NCBI GenBank assembly: GCA_900320045.1
Contig: ONQT01000016.1
Location: 1-61,735, forward strand
Direction of reading: 5' to 3'
DNA length: 61,735 nucleotides
Source of the DNA: an uncultured Prevotellaceae bacterium
GTDB lineage: Bacteria; Bacteroidota; Bacteroidia; Bacteroidales; Bacteroidaceae
Positions within the stretch are counted from its first letter, which is position 1. Every line of letters starts with the position of its first letter. Positions 14,868-29,262 of the stretch are shown here, piece after piece. The notes beneath the pieces were generated by a model. It had not been told where the DNA came from. It was given only the letters and a program-made list of their open reading frames with translations, and did no database searches. The position numbers were made by a program, and so were the translations under genes.

Positions 14868-17800
14868 TTAGAAGTTCAGATTGACGCCCAGAATCGTTGT
14901 GAAAGGACGTGGATAGATGTCGCCATCAACACCACTGGCCACCTCGGGGTCAATACCCTTGTACTTGGTAATGGTGAAGACATTCTGAACCGTAGCATAG
15001 ACACGTCCGCTGAGAGGAGCACCAAAGAGTTTATCGAAACTATAACCCAAGGTGATATTATCCATCTTCAAGAACGAAGCATTCTCCACAAAGTAGTCGG
15101 AGGCATACTGCTGCTGAGAGACGTTCGTAAAACCGCGATTTACAGCCTCCACACGCAGATTGTTCAAATTGCCGTTCGTATACACTGCTCCAGAGCCCAC
15201 GTTGCTGGAACCTGATGCAGTACTGTTGAACACATAGTTACCCAAGCTAGCACGCATAGAAAAGCCGAGGTCCCAGTTCTTGTACTGCACCTTAGAAGAA
15301 AGACCCATCAAAACATCGGCGGCCGGCTTGTAGTAGTAGTAGCGGTCACCACCGTCAAGGTATCCGTTACCATTACGGTCAACGAAGGTGTTGGGAATGG
15401 GGTTGCCATTCTGGTCGTAGACCTGTTGGTAAACATGGAAAGAACTGACGGGCTTGCCCACGGTGTGAGCTTGGATATTACCACCAGTACCTGTCAGACC
15501 ACCACCAGTCTCAACGAAGTAGTCGGCAGCAACACCGTCGATGAGTTCGTCAATCTCGTTGTGGTTGTAGGTAAAGTTGTAGTTCACCTCCCATCGCCAA
15601 TCCTTGGTCTGGATGGGACGCAAAGTCGTCATAAATTCAAAACCAGTATTGTGTAGAGAACCGATGTTGCTCGTCACTTTATTACGGAAGTTAGAACCTG
15701 CGGCCACAAAGACAGTATTGATCAGGTCTTTTGTCTTACGATAGTACCAGTCAAAAGAAAATTCAAGGCGATTATTCAAGAATGCCAAGTCCAAACCAGC
15801 ATTCCAAGTCGTGGTTTTCTCCCAGGTCAGCTGTGGGTTGTAAGCCTGAGGACGATAGGTTGTACCGTTACCCAGCACAGGATACAGTGCATGGGCATTG
15901 GTGTTAGGCTTGAAGACAGGAATATAGGTGTAGTCGCCAATTCCTTCCTGCTGACCAGTGATACCCCAGCCTAAACGCAACTTGGCATCACTGAGGTAGT
16001 CGATATTCTTGAGGAACGACTCTTCCTTCATCTTCCAAGCCAATGCCAAGGCGGGGAAGTAGCCCCACTGCTTATTGTCGTTACCCTTCAGCCAGTTGAA
16101 ACGTGAAGAACCATCAGCACGCAGCGTGAAGGTCAGCATGTAACGATCCATGAGCGAATAGTTCAGGCGGCCAAAGAAAGAAACCAGGTAGTTCTCGGTC
16201 TTATATTGCGTAATGGTACCCAACTCGGCGGGATCCTCGTGATGACTGCCTGCTGCATGCACTGTATTACCGGCAGGCCAAGTACCATAGCCCCCCCAGT
16301 CGGTCTTTTTATGGAAGTGTTGCCATTCATAACCTGCCATGATATCGAAGTGGTGAATCTTGGCAAAGTCCTTCATATACTGAGCGTAGAGTGAAAGCTG
16401 GAGATTGTAGGTATCCATCGTACTCCATCCGTCATAACCCCAGTAGTAGGCGGAAGTTGACAAACGGTCACGTTCAAACCACTGCTTACCAGTAGAAAGA
16501 TCCATAGCGGCATTCATGTGGAGATGCAGGTCTTCAAAGCCATGAATAGAATAATCAGCCTCGATATTACCCATCAACGATTTTGACGTGGCATGATTGT
16601 TGTTCTGGTTCAGTGTAGCGACGGGGTTGGCGCAGCCCTTGGGCATATAGAGCCAACTGTCGGCACCTTCATAGGAGGCGGTGGTGAAATTTTGCACGTA
16701 GCCACCGAAATACTGTTGGTAGATAGAATTGTCACCTGTAATGGCCTTGGTGGGGTCCATTGCAATGGCTGCTCCCACCACACCTTCGGCATAACGGTTC
16801 TTGGCTATCATTCCCTTACCGTTAACATTCAGTTTCAGGTGGTCCTTCAACAGACTGGGTGACAGGCTGAAACTTCCCGTGAAGCGCTCGAATTTCGATG
16901 TCTTGATGATACCCTGGTTATTTGTGTAACCTACAGAAACACGATAGGGCATGTTCTTGATACCGCCAGTCATCGTTAGGTTGTGGTCTGTAGAGACGGC
17001 AGTGCGGAAAATCTCGTCCTGCCAGTTGGTATTAGCATAAGCCTTATTGCCATTGGCGTCGAGATAACCCAGTTCTTTGAAGGCATCGCTATCCTCGCCA
17101 TAGAGTTTCTTGACGTAATCCATCAAGCCTGGACCATCAAGCACATCGACAGTCTTTTTCTTAGCAGCAATCGAGATATTACCATTGTAGGTAAACTTGG
17201 GCTTCTGATTAGAACGTCCCTTCTTAGTGGTGATAATAATCACACCGTTTGATGCACGGCTACCATAAATAGCAGTAGCAGAGGCATCCTTCAGCACGGT
17301 AAACGACTCGATGTCGTTGGGGTTCACCATTGACAGGGGGTTAGCAAGACCCTGTACACCATAGTTGTCCATAGCCAGACCATCGATGACAACCAGCGGG
17401 TCGTTAGAGGCATTCAGTGACGAACCACCACGGATACGAATCTGGGCACCACCTCCAGGAGTACCGTCACCAGGAATAACGCTGACACCGGCAATCTTAC
17501 CCTGAATCATGTCCTGAGCATTAACGTTCAGACCGTGGTTCTTATCATCAGGTTTGATGGCAGTGACAGAACCCGTCAAGTCGCTCTTACGAGCTCGACC
17601 GTAACCGATAACTACCACGTTCTCCAATGTTGTGGCATCGTCCTGAAGTGTGATTTCCACAGTAGGTGCGGCCTGAACCTTTGCAGGCTGGAAGCCTACG
17701 TAAGTCACCTCGATGGTGGCACCCGACTTAGCTTTAAGGGCAAAGTTTCCGTCGAAGTCGGTAACCGTTCCGGTCTGTGTTCCCACAACACGAACGGTAG

Positions 17801-17966
17801 CACCGATGACGGGTTCACCCTGAGCATCTTTAACATGGCCTTTGACGTCAATCTGCGCAAAGGCACCCACCGTCAGGAATAGTCCCAATAAAAGAACCAG
17901 CATCCTGAACGGAGCTTGGAAACGACAAAGTCGCTTCGCTTGCCGAAGAATGTTTACTTGCTTCAT
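14868..17966 (-). CDS. susC: SusC-like TonB-dependent outer-membrane transporter (1032 aa)
   Basis: Signal peptide, then a carboxypeptidase-regulatory-like domain (residues 40-115, VKGHVKDAQGEPVIGATVRV), the plug domain (about 118-235, with IRIRGGSSLNASNDPLVVIDG) and a 22-stranded barrel ending GVNLNF. All marks of the SusC family are present at normal length. It imports starch oligosaccharides through the outer membrane using TonB. First gene of the minus-strand operon; its -7 box is at 18022-18030 and the leader is about 50 nt. The LacI-type operator lies about 60 bp upstream of the box. Confidence 0.95.
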   Translation of the reverse strand: MKQVNILRQAKRLCRFQAPFRMLVLLLGLFLTVGAFAQIDVKGHVKDAQGEPVIGATVRVVGTQTGTVTDFDGNFALKAKSGATIEVTYVGFQPAKVQAAPTVEITLQDDATTLENVVVIGYGRARKSDLTGSVTAIKPDDKNHGLNVNAQDMIQGKIAGVSVIPGDGTPGGGAQIRIRGGSSLNASNDPLVVIDGLAMDNYGVQGLANPLSMVNPNDIESFTVLKDASATAIYGSRASNGVIIITTKKGRSNQKPKFTYNGNISIAAKKKTVDVLDGPGLMDYVKKLYGEDSDAFKELGYLDANGNKAYANTNWQDEIFRTAVSTDHNLTMTGGIKNMPYRVSVGYTNNQGIIKTSKFERFTGSFSLSPSLLKDHLKLNVNGKGMIAKNRYAEGVVGAAIAMDPTKAITGDNSIYQQYFGGYVQNFTTASYEGADSWLYMPKGCANPVATLNQNNNHATSKSLMGNIEADYSIHGFEDLHLHMNAAMDLSTGKQWFERDRLSTSAYYWGYDGWSTMDTYNLQLSLYAQYMKDFAKIHHFDIMAGYEWQHFHKKTDWGGYGTWPAGNTVHAAGSHHEDPAELGTITQYKTENYLVSFFGRLNYSLMDRYMLTFTLRADGSSRFNWLKGNDNKQWGYFPALALAWKMKEESFLKNIDYLSDAKLRLGWGITGQQEGIGDYTYIPVFKPNTNAHALYPVLGNGTTYRPQAYNPQLTWEKTTTWNAGLDLAFLNNRLEFSFDWYYRKTKDLINTVFVAAGSNFRNKVTSNIGSLHNTGFEFMTTLRPIQTKDWRWEVNYNFTYNHNEIDELIDGVAADYFVETGGGLTGTGGNIQAHTVGKPVSSFHVYQQVYDQNGNPIPNTFVDRNGNGYLDGGDRYYYYKPAADVLMGLSSKVQYKNWDLGFSMRASLGNYVFNSTASGSSNVGSGAVYTNGNLNNLRVEAVNRGFTNVSQQQYASDYFVENASFLKMDNITLGYSFDKLFGAPLSGRVYATVQNVFTITKYKGIDPEVASGVDGDIYPRPFTTILGVNLNF

Positions 17967-18021
17967 TATTAAATTAGGTATTAAAGTTAGTGTTTTTAAG
18001 GCACGTTTTTACAATTTCGTT

Positions 18022-18030
18022 GCAAAGATA
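18022..18030 (-). promoter_or_regulatory. -7 box of the susC operon
   Basis: TATCTTTGC on the minus strand matches TAnnTTTGC; no good -33 element is visible, which fits an activated promoter. Confidence 0.65.
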
Positions 18031-18085
18031 AGATTTGTTTCCATTCGTTCATACTATTTGTTAAGGAAAATCGTTATTAGAGTAG

Positions 18086-18099
18086 TGCAAACGTTTGCA
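18086..18099. promoter_or_regulatory. LacI-family operator
   Basis: TGCAAACGTTTGCA is a perfect 14-bp palindrome with the central CG typical of LacI/GalR sites. It lies between the divergent susC and lacI-like promoters, 56 bp from each -7 box, a place that could serve activation of one and control of the other. Confidence 0.8.
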
Positions 18100-18154
18100 T
18101 GCGCTACAAGCCATAAAAACGCCTTGCACAAAGTGGACGTAATCAACTTTTCAA

Positions 18155-18163
18155 TAACTTTGC
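18155..18163 (+). promoter_or_regulatory. -7 box of the regulator-led starch operon
   Basis: TAACTTTGC matches TAnnTTTGC and lies 23 bp before the ATG at 18187. Confidence 0.6.
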
Positions 18164-18186
18164 AGCAGCAAGCACTAAGAACCGCT

Positions 18187-19212
18187 ATGAAAGAGACAGC
18201 ACCATTGACGATGAAGGATATAGCCCGCGAGTTTGGTATCTCGGTGGCTACCGTATCACGTGCACTGAAAGACTCTCCCCGTATTTCGAAAGAACGACGG
18301 GAAGCCATTCAGGCCTACGCACGCGAACATCATTTTACTCCTAATGTCATTGCGGAATCACTGCGCTTTGCCCGTGTGCAGCCCCAGAAGCTCATCGGGG
18401 TCATACTGCCCAGTTTTGTTCATTATTATTTCGCATCCGTACTGGAGGGCATTGAGGAGGAAGCCTCATCGCACGGTTACCGGATACTGGTGGCTACCAG
18501 TCGTGAACTATACGAGCGGGAGGTAAAGATCTGCCAATCGTTCTATGAGAACAAGGTGTGCGGCATCATCGTGTCGCAGGCCAAGGACACGGTGCAGTAT
18601 GAGCACTTCCAGCAACTGATGGACGCGGGGGTGCCGCTAGTTTTCTACGACCGCATCTGCACCGGTGTCAATGCCAGTCGCGTGGTGGTGGACGACTACA
18701 TGGGAGCGTTCAACGCTGTCTCATATCTTATCCAGACAGGATGCAACCGCATTGCCTTCTATGGCTCGAACATGAATCTGGAGATTTCGAAGAACCGCTT
18801 CAACGGCTATAAAGATGCGCTGCTGAAGCACGGCATCAACTATGACGAGTCGTTGACACGCATCTGCGACAACAGAGCGGATGCGGAAGCCATCACTCCC
18901 GAAGTCCTGACACAAGACAACCCGCCCAATGGCTTTTTTGCCATCAACGACGATACGGCAATAGGCATCATGTACACCGCCAAGCGTTTAGGGCTGCGTG
19001 TTCCGGAGGACGTCTCGGTGTGCGGCTTCACTAACGGCTACCGTGCCATTGCCTGCGACCCCATGCTGACCACCGTGGAACAGCGAGGACAGGAGGTGGG
19101 CAAGGAGGCCGCCAAGATACTGATTGGCAAGGTGGAAGGCAGCATCCCCGAGGAAAAGGCCGAGCGTCGCATTATCAGAACACGCCTCGTGGTCAGAGGC
19201 TCTACGAGGTGA
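18187..19212 (+). CDS. LacI-family transcriptional regulator of the starch locus (341 aa)
   Basis: The reading frame is open far upstream, but the -7 box and operator lie there, and the ATG at 18187 gives the standard LacI length. Residues 9-27 (MKDIAREFGISVATVSRAL) are the helix-turn-helix, followed by a hinge and a periplasmic-binding-protein-like effector domain from about 62 (LIGVILPSFVHYYFASVLEGIEEEA). No signal peptide, so it is cytoplasmic and probably senses an internal sugar. It is divergent from susC and leads the permease/enzyme operon. Bacteroides starch loci are classically run by SusR, a membrane sensor; a LacI-type regulator here is a different control logic. Self-regulation via 18086-18099 is inferred. 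Confidence 0.92.
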   Translation: MKETAPLTMKDIAREFGISVATVSRALKDSPRISKERREAIQAYAREHHFTPNVIAESLRFARVQPQKLIGVILPSFVHYYFASVLEGIEEEASSHGYRILVATSRELYEREVKICQSFYENKVCGIIVSQAKDTVQYEHFQQLMDAGVPLVFYDRICTGVNASRVVVDDYMGAFNAVSYLIQTGCNRIAFYGSNMNLEISKNRFNGYKDALLKHGINYDESLTRICDNRADAEAITPEVLTQDNPPNGFFAINDDTAIGIMYTAKRLGLRVPEDVSVCGFTNGYRAIACDPMLTTVEQRGQEVGKEAAKILIGKVEGSIPEEKAERRIIRTRLVVRGSTR

Positions 19213-19273
19213 GAGTTAAGAGGTATGAGGTATGAAGTAAGAAGTAAGAAGTAAAGATTAAAATAGATAAACA

Positions 19274-20590
19274 ATGAAACAGAAACCAAATTTACCGTTT
19301 TGGAGCTTATGGAACCTGAGCTTTGGATTCTTTGGAGTACAGATTGCGTATGCGCTGCAGAGTGCTAACATCTCGCGCATCTTCCGTACCCTGGGAGCCG
19401 ACCCGCACGACCTGAGTTTCTTCTGGATTCTTCCCCCGCTGATGGGAATCTTAGTGCAACCCATTGTTGGAAGCCTGTCGGACAAGACATGGACTCGGTT
19501 CGGACGACGTATACCTTATTTATTTATAGGAGCTGCCGTTGCAGTAGCCGTTATGTGCCTGTTGCCAAATGCCGGGTCGTTAGGGCTGGAACTGTCGATG
19601 GTAATGATGTTCGGACTACTGATGTTGATGTTGCTCGACACCTCCATCAACATGGCCATGCAACCGTTTAAGATGCTGGTGGGCGACATGGTAAACGAAG
19701 AGCAGAAAGCCAAGGCATACTCTATCCAGTCGTTCCTGTGCAACGCCGGAAGTATCGCCGGATTCCTGTTCCCCTTTGTCTTTGCAGCCATCGGAATAAG
19801 CAATGTAGCTCCCGAGGGCATTGTGCCTGACACCGTCATCTGGTCGTTCTACATCGGTGCCGCCATTCTGATTCTATGTGTCATCTACACCACGTTGAAG
19901 GTGAAGGAATGGAACCCGCAGGAGTATGCGGAGTATAATGGGACTCAAGAGGCCAATGGGGCTCATGGGACGAAAGACTCTGCCAACTGGTTCGTGCTGC
20001 TGAAGAACGCTCCTGCAGCGTTTTGGCGCGTCGGACTGGTGCAGTTCTTCTGCTGGGCAGCATTCCTGTACATGTGGACCTATGTGGTAGATGCTGTCTC
20101 GCTGACCGTATGGGACACTGCAGACTCGAAGACTGAGGCTTACCAGACTGCAGGTAACTGGACTGGCGTACTCTACGCTATTCAGTCTATTGGAGCGGTG
20201 GCATGGGCGGCACTCATCCCCCGTTTCAAGAACATCAAGTGGGCTTATACCATCAGTCTGCTGCTGGGTGGTGCAGGGTTCCTGCTCATCCCCCTCTGTG
20301 CCGACAAATACCTGCAGATTGTACCCTTCCTGCTCATCGGCTGCGCCTGGGCTGCCATGCTGGCATGTCCGTTTACGTTGGTCACCAACGCCCTGCAGGG
20401 CTATGGCCACATGGGCGCCTACTTAGGACTGTTCAACGGAACCATCTGTGTGCCGCAAATCATTGCCGCCACCTTAGGAGGCACAGTGCTCTCACTCGTT
20501 GGACATGCCCAGACATCCATGATGTTTGTATCGGCAGTACTGCTGGTCATCGGTGCACTCTGCGTGACAATGATCCGAATCAAGGAATAA
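19274..20590 (+). CDS. MFS sugar permease, probably maltose/maltodextrin (438 aa)
   Basis: A twelve-segment major facilitator protein beginning with soluble MKQKPNLPFW and a first helix at about 12-32. The loop SDKTWTRFGRRIPYLFIG is the MFS signature between helices 2 and 3 and is typical of the sucrose/maltose-type (GPH/SLC45-like) group. Residues 210-225 form a hydrophilic central loop (NGTQEANGAHGTKDSANW) derived from short repeats. It lies 61 bp after the regulator and 25 bp before malQ, so it belongs to the operon and should carry sugars released in the periplasm into the cytoplasm. Substrate is inferred from context. Confidence 0.85.
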   Translation: MKQKPNLPFWSLWNLSFGFFGVQIAYALQSANISRIFRTLGADPHDLSFFWILPPLMGILVQPIVGSLSDKTWTRFGRRIPYLFIGAAVAVAVMCLLPNAGSLGLELSMVMMFGLLMLMLLDTSINMAMQPFKMLVGDMVNEEQKAKAYSIQSFLCNAGSIAGFLFPFVFAAIGISNVAPEGIVPDTVIWSFYIGAAILILCVIYTTLKVKEWNPQEYAEYNGTQEANGAHGTKDSANWFVLLKNAPAAFWRVGLVQFFCWAAFLYMWTYVVDAVSLTVWDTADSKTEAYQTAGNWTGVLYAIQSIGAVAWAALIPRFKNIKWAYTISLLLGGAGFLLIPLCADKYLQIVPFLLIGCAWAAMLACPFTLVTNALQGYGHMGAYLGLFNGTICVPQIIAATLGGTVLSLVGHAQTSMMFVSAVLLVIGALCVTMIRIKE

Positions 20591-20615
20591 AAACAACTAA
20601 CCCCATATCATCACT

Positions 20616-25222
<4,607 letters not shown>

Positions 25223-27139
25223 ATGAAAAAGACTACTCTCACACTACTGTTAACAACAGCCATGGCAGCATCCCTGCAGGCACAAGAACCGTCTGCCATC
25301 CAACGGGAGTGCAGCACCGCATTCTGTTTTGACGAGATGACCTACTCAAAGGAGCAGACCACCTTCAAGCTCTTTGCCCCTAACGATGCCAAGTGTACGG
25401 TCAGGGTTGGCAAGAAACTGGTGCGCATGAAGAAGGCTGGCGACTGCTTGTGGACTGCGACCGTCAAGGGTGATCAAAAAGGGCAGCCTTATGTCTTTAA
25501 CACAAGACACGGCGACACGCCGGGAGTCTTTGCCAAGGCGGTAGGTATCAATGGGCAGCAAGCGTATGTCATTGACTTGGGCGACACCAATCCCGAAGGT
25601 TGGGAGCACGACCAGCGCATAGTGACTCGCCACTGGGCAGATTTGGTGGTTTACGAAATGCACCATCGCGACTTCTCTATAGCTCGCAGCAATGCACGCT
25701 ATCCTGGTAAGTTTCTGGCTCTCACGGAACCATGGGCTATCAACCACCTGAAGGCATTAGGCGTCAATGCAGTACATATCCTACCCAGCTATGACTATGG
25801 TTCGGTGGACGAGACACGCCTTGAGCGACCTCAGTACAACTGGGGGTATGACCCCGTGAACTACAATGTGCCGGAAGGATCGTACAGCACTAATCCTGCA
25901 GACCCGACAGTGCGCATCCGTGAGTTCAAGCAGATGGTACAGGCTCTTCATCAAGCCGGCATTCGTGTCATTTTGGACGTGGTCTACAACCACACCTACG
26001 ACATCGAGCGTTCCAATTTCCAAAGGACATATCCCGACTATTACTACAGGAAAACTCCCGATCAAAAATACAGCAACGGATCCGGTTGTGGCAATGAGAC
26101 AGCTTCTGAGAAGCCTATGATGCGCCGTTTCATGATAGAATCGGTGAAGTATTGGGTTAACGAATACCACATTGACGGTTTCCGCTTCGACCTAATGGGT
26201 GTACACGATATCACAACGATGAATGACATCCGTCGGGCTTTGGACGACATCGACCCCTCGATATTCATCTATGGCGAGGGCTGGAGTGCCGGCAGCTGTG
26301 GTCTGCCAGCAAAGCAACTGGCTATAAAAGCAAACATTCCACAATTGCCGGGCATTGCCGCCTTTAGCGATGAGATGCGCGATGCGCTGCGCGGCCCGTT
26401 CAGTGACGACACAAAAGGAGGTTTCTTAATCGGTGTGCCCAATTGCGAAGAGAGTCTGAAGTTCGGTATCGCCGGATGTATTAATCATCCGCAAGTGGAT
26501 ATGTCGAAGGTGAACTACAGCCATCAGCCTTGGGCCTTAGAGCCTACACAAATGATGGCTTATGTCTCATGCCACGACGATATGTGTCTGGTAGACCGTT
26601 TAATGGCTAGCCTACCCCATATCACTCAAGATGAACTGATTCGCCTCGACCTGTTGGCACAGACAGCTGTCTTTACATCACAGGGAGTTCCATTCATGCT
26701 CAGCGGCGAAGAGCTGCTGCGCAACAAGAAGGGCGTTCACAACAGTTACAACTCCCCTGACAGCATCAACCACCTGGACTGGACGAACCAGCAACGCTTT
26801 CCACAGGTGTTCGATTATTACCAGCGACTCATCGCCCTGCGGAGTCATCACCCTGCCTTCCGCTTAGGCTCGGCTGACCTTGTCCGCAAGCATCTCGAAT
26901 TTCTGGATGCGCCACAGGGAATGGTGGCATTCCGACTAAAAAACTATGCCGGACGTGACGACTGGCGCAACATCATTGTAGTGCTCAATAGCCATCGCCA
27001 ACAACAAAGCATCAACATCCCCCACGGTCACTACACCGTTGTCTGCTACGACGGCCGTATTGACGAAAAAGGGCTCTCCAACTTCACAGGCAACAGCGTA
27101 ACTGTTCCCTGTCAGTCGGCACTCATTATGCATGAATAA
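25223..27139 (+). CDS. pulA: Type I pullulanase (GH13 with CBM48, 638 aa)
   Basis: Signal peptide MKKTTLTLLLTTAMAASLQA with no lipobox, so periplasmic. Residues 35-115 form a CBM48 module (FKLFAPNDAKCTVRV). YNWGYDPVNYNVPEGSYS at about 203-220 is the type I pullulanase signature. GH13 catalytic regions: DVVYNHT, GFRFDLMG (nucleophile about 318), YGEGWSAG (acid/base about 350), SCHDDMCLVDR. It debranches alpha-1,6 linkages in pullulan or amylopectin fragments. Its ATG follows the susB stop directly and its end overlaps the next frame by a few bases. Confidence 0.93.
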   Translation: MKKTTLTLLLTTAMAASLQAQEPSAIQRECSTAFCFDEMTYSKEQTTFKLFAPNDAKCTVRVGKKLVRMKKAGDCLWTATVKGDQKGQPYVFNTRHGDTPGVFAKAVGINGQQAYVIDLGDTNPEGWEHDQRIVTRHWADLVVYEMHHRDFSIARSNARYPGKFLALTEPWAINHLKALGVNAVHILPSYDYGSVDETRLERPQYNWGYDPVNYNVPEGSYSTNPADPTVRIREFKQMVQALHQAGIRVILDVVYNHTYDIERSNFQRTYPDYYYRKTPDQKYSNGSGCGNETASEKPMMRRFMIESVKYWVNEYHIDGFRFDLMGVHDITTMNDIRRALDDIDPSIFIYGEGWSAGSCGLPAKQLAIKANIPQLPGIAAFSDEMRDALRGPFSDDTKGGFLIGVPNCEESLKFGIAGCINHPQVDMSKVNYSHQPWALEPTQMMAYVSCHDDMCLVDRLMASLPHITQDELIRLDLLAQTAVFTSQGVPFMLSGEELLRNKKGVHNSYNSPDSINHLDWTNQQRFPQVFDYYQRLIALRSHHPAFRLGSADLVRKHLEFLDAPQGMVAFRLKNYAGRDDWRNIIVVLNSHRQQQSINIPHGHYTVVCYDGRIDEKGLSNFTGNSVTVPCQSALIMHE

Positions 27140-27152
27140 CACAACAACGACG

Positions 27153-29093
27153 ATGAAAAAGTTACTATTGATTAGCTTACTATTACTAAGCATTATGAAC
27201 AGCCAAGAGCTAACAGCCAAGAGTAAAATGCCAATAAAGGTTGACCGCATTGACCCCGCGAACTGGTTTGTGGGTATGAAGAATCCCACGCTACAACTAA
27301 TGGTCTATGGACAAGGCATTCGTGACGTCCAACAAGTCGTCACCGACTATCCCGGTGTCACCATTGACAGTCTGGTACGGCTGGACTCTCCTAATTACCT
27401 GCTGGTCTATCTTAACATCAAAGACGCCCAGCCTGGCACCATGAAACTTACATTTCAAGTCAAAAGCCAAAAGCCAAAAGCCAAAAGTCAAAAGCTAACA
27501 ATTGACTACCAATTGAAGCGACGTGAAATGGCCGGTGACCAGCGACAGGGTTTTGACATCAGTGACGTACTCTATTTACTCATGCCCGACCGTTTTGCGC
27601 AGGGAAGTCATCACCAGAAACAGCTCAAAGACCTGCGTCCCTACCATGAAGACCGCAATGCTCCCTCACTGCGCCATGGCGGTGATCTGGAAGGCCTAAA
27701 GGAGCATCTGGACTATTTCACTGACTTAGGTGTCACCGCCCTGTGGTTCACGCCCATCTTAGAAAACAACTCCCCCGATCAAGACAACACGTGGTCGACA
27801 TATCACGGATATGCCTGTACCGACTACTACCGCGTCGACCCGCGCTTCGGCACCAATGAGGAATATCGCCAACTGATAGATGCCTGCCACCAGAAAGGAT
27901 TGAAGGTTGTTATGGACATGATTTTCAACCATTGCGGCTTTGAACATCCATGGGTAGCCGACCAGCCATCGAAGGACTGGTTCAACCTGTCCAACTGGCT
28001 CAAGCAGTCGAAAGGGACGAGTGATCCGCGTGGGACCGACTTTCTTCAGACCAGCTATAAGCTCACGCCTGTCCTTGACCCTTATGCTTCCGAGGTTGAC
28101 TGCCGGGAGACACAGGAAGCATGGTTTGTCAGCACGATGCCCGACCTCAACCAGCGCAATCCACACCTTATGCGCTACCTCATTCAGAACAGCAAATGGT
28201 GGATTGAAACCGCTGGCATCGATGGCATCCGCATGGACACCTATCCCTATGCCTATGCAGACGCCATGGCCAGTTGGATGAAAGAACTGGATGAGGAATA
28301 CCCCCACTTCAACACCGTTGGCGAGACATGGGTCACCCAACCTGCCTATACCGCTGCGTGGCAGAAGGACTCCAAGCTAAACGACCAGAACTCCTATCTG
28401 AAGACCGTGATGGACTTCTCCTTCCAAGAGAAGCTCGACTCTGCCAAGCACGAGCAAACTGACAACTGGTGGCGAGGCTATAACCGACTCTACAACTCCT
28501 TCTGCTACGACTACCTATACCCCAACCCATCGAGCGTTATGGCCTTTATCGATAACCACGACACCGACCGTTTCTTGGGTAAAGGCAAAGACTCGTTGGC
28601 CCTACGCCAAGCACTGGCCCTACTACTTACTGTGCGACGCATACCACAGCTCTACTACGGAACAGAGATATTGATGAACGGCACCAAGGAAAAGAGTGAC
28701 GGCTATGTACGCAAAGACTTCCCTGGCGGATTCCCCGGTGACACGCACAACTGCTTCACCGCAGCCGGTCGAACCCGTGCAGAGCAAAGCATGTTCCAGT
28801 GGCTGTCACGGCTGCTGCACTGGCGTCAGGGAAACGAGGTTATCACCCGCGGTACTATGACTCAATTCATCCCTTACAAAGGTGTATATGTCATTGCCCG
28901 CCGCTATCAAGGACATACCGTCGTCACCATTATTAATGGAACCCGACTGACAGCACATTGGCATGCGAATCGCTATGCCGAACTGCTGAACGACAAGGCT
29001 AAGAATGCCCGCGAAGTCACTAGCGACCAACGTTATGACTTGACTGACGACTTCACCCTATCGCCTCGACAGACACTCGTTGTTACTTACTAA
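27153..29093 (+). CDS. susA: SusA-like neopullulanase / cyclomaltodextrinase (GH13, 646 aa)
   Basis: Two starts are possible, 27132 and 27153; the second gives a clean signal peptide (MKKLLLISLLLLSIMNS). There is no lipobox cysteine, so the enzyme is periplasmic, like SusA and unlike the surface lipoprotein SusG. Residues 25-120 form the N-terminal domain of cyclomaltodextrinases (IDPANWFVGMKNPTLQLMVYG). GH13 regions: DMIFNHCG (about 255), GIRMDTYPYA (nucleophile about 360), VGETWV (acid/base about 390), FIDNHDTDR (about 467). It hydrolyses maltodextrins and perhaps cyclodextrins. A 7-bp repeat array inside codes for the lysine-rich KSQKPKAKSQK near residue 105. Last gene of the operon. Confidence 0.9.
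   Translation: MKKLLLISLLLLSIMNSQELTAKSKMPIKVDRIDPANWFVGMKNPTLQLMVYGQGIRDVQQVVTDYPGVTIDSLVRLDSPNYLLVYLNIKDAQPGTMKLTFQVKSQKPKAKSQKLTIDYQLKRREMAGDQRQGFDISDVLYLLMPDRFAQGSHHQKQLKDLRPYHEDRNAPSLRHGGDLEGLKEHLDYFTDLGVTALWFTPILENNSPDQDNTWSTYHGYACTDYYRVDPRFGTNEEYRQLIDACHQKGLKVVMDMIFNHCGFEHPWVADQPSKDWFNLSNWLKQSKGTSDPRGTDFLQTSYKLTPVLDPYASEVDCRETQEAWFVSTMPDLNQRNPHLMRYLIQNSKWWIETAGIDGIRMDTYPYAYADAMASWMKELDEEYPHFNTVGETWVTQPAYTAAWQKDSKLNDQNSYLKTVMDFSFQEKLDSAKHEQTDNWWRGYNRLYNSFCYDYLYPNPSSVMAFIDNHDTDRFLGKGKDSLALRQALALLLTVRRIPQLYYGTEILMNGTKEKSDGYVRKDFPGGFPGDTHNCFTAAGRTRAEQSMFQWLSRLLHWRQGNEVITRGTMTQFIPYKGVYVIARRYQGHTVVTIINGTRLTAHWHANRYAELLNDKAKNAREVTSDQRYDLTDDFTLSPRQTLVVTY
27459..27493 (+). repeat. Five 7-bp tandem repeats inside susA
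   Basis: GYCAAAA is repeated five times (GTCAAAA, three GCCAAAA, GTCAAAA). Because seven is not a multiple of three, gain or loss of one unit would shift the reading frame. Confidence 0.9.
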
Positions 29094-29158
29094 GATGAGG
29101 ACAAACCCATAAAGTAACAAAACGTAAGAAAAAACAAGAAAAAGCGTGCTTTTTGCAA

Positions 29159-29177
29159 GAAAAGTGCGCTTTTCTTT
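29159..29177 (+). terminator. Probable terminator of the starch enzyme operon
   Basis: GAAAAG and CTTTTC around TGCG, followed by TTT, 66 bp past the susA stop. Short stem, so moderate support. Confidence 0.4.
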
Positions 29178-29198
29178 GGTTATTTGTTCAGATTACAC

Positions 29199-29207
29199 TA
29201 ACTTTGC
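29199..29207 (+). promoter_or_regulatory. Promoter of ddh
   Basis: -7 box TAACTTTGC with TTTG at 29174-29177 about 21 bp upstream as the -33 element. Leader about 50 nt. Confidence 0.7.
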
Positions 29208-29262
29208 AGCCAATTATTGACATAGGTACAACACAAACATAACAAACAAAAGGAAAAAGACA

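Noticed and set aside
17842-18186. An extended N-terminus for the LacI-family regulator
   Set aside because: The extra segment would span the susC start, both -7 boxes and the operator; the standard family length begins at 18187.
27132-27152. Start of susA at 27132
   Set aside because: It would put MNNTTTT in front of the signal peptide; the ATG at 27153 gives the usual basic n-region.
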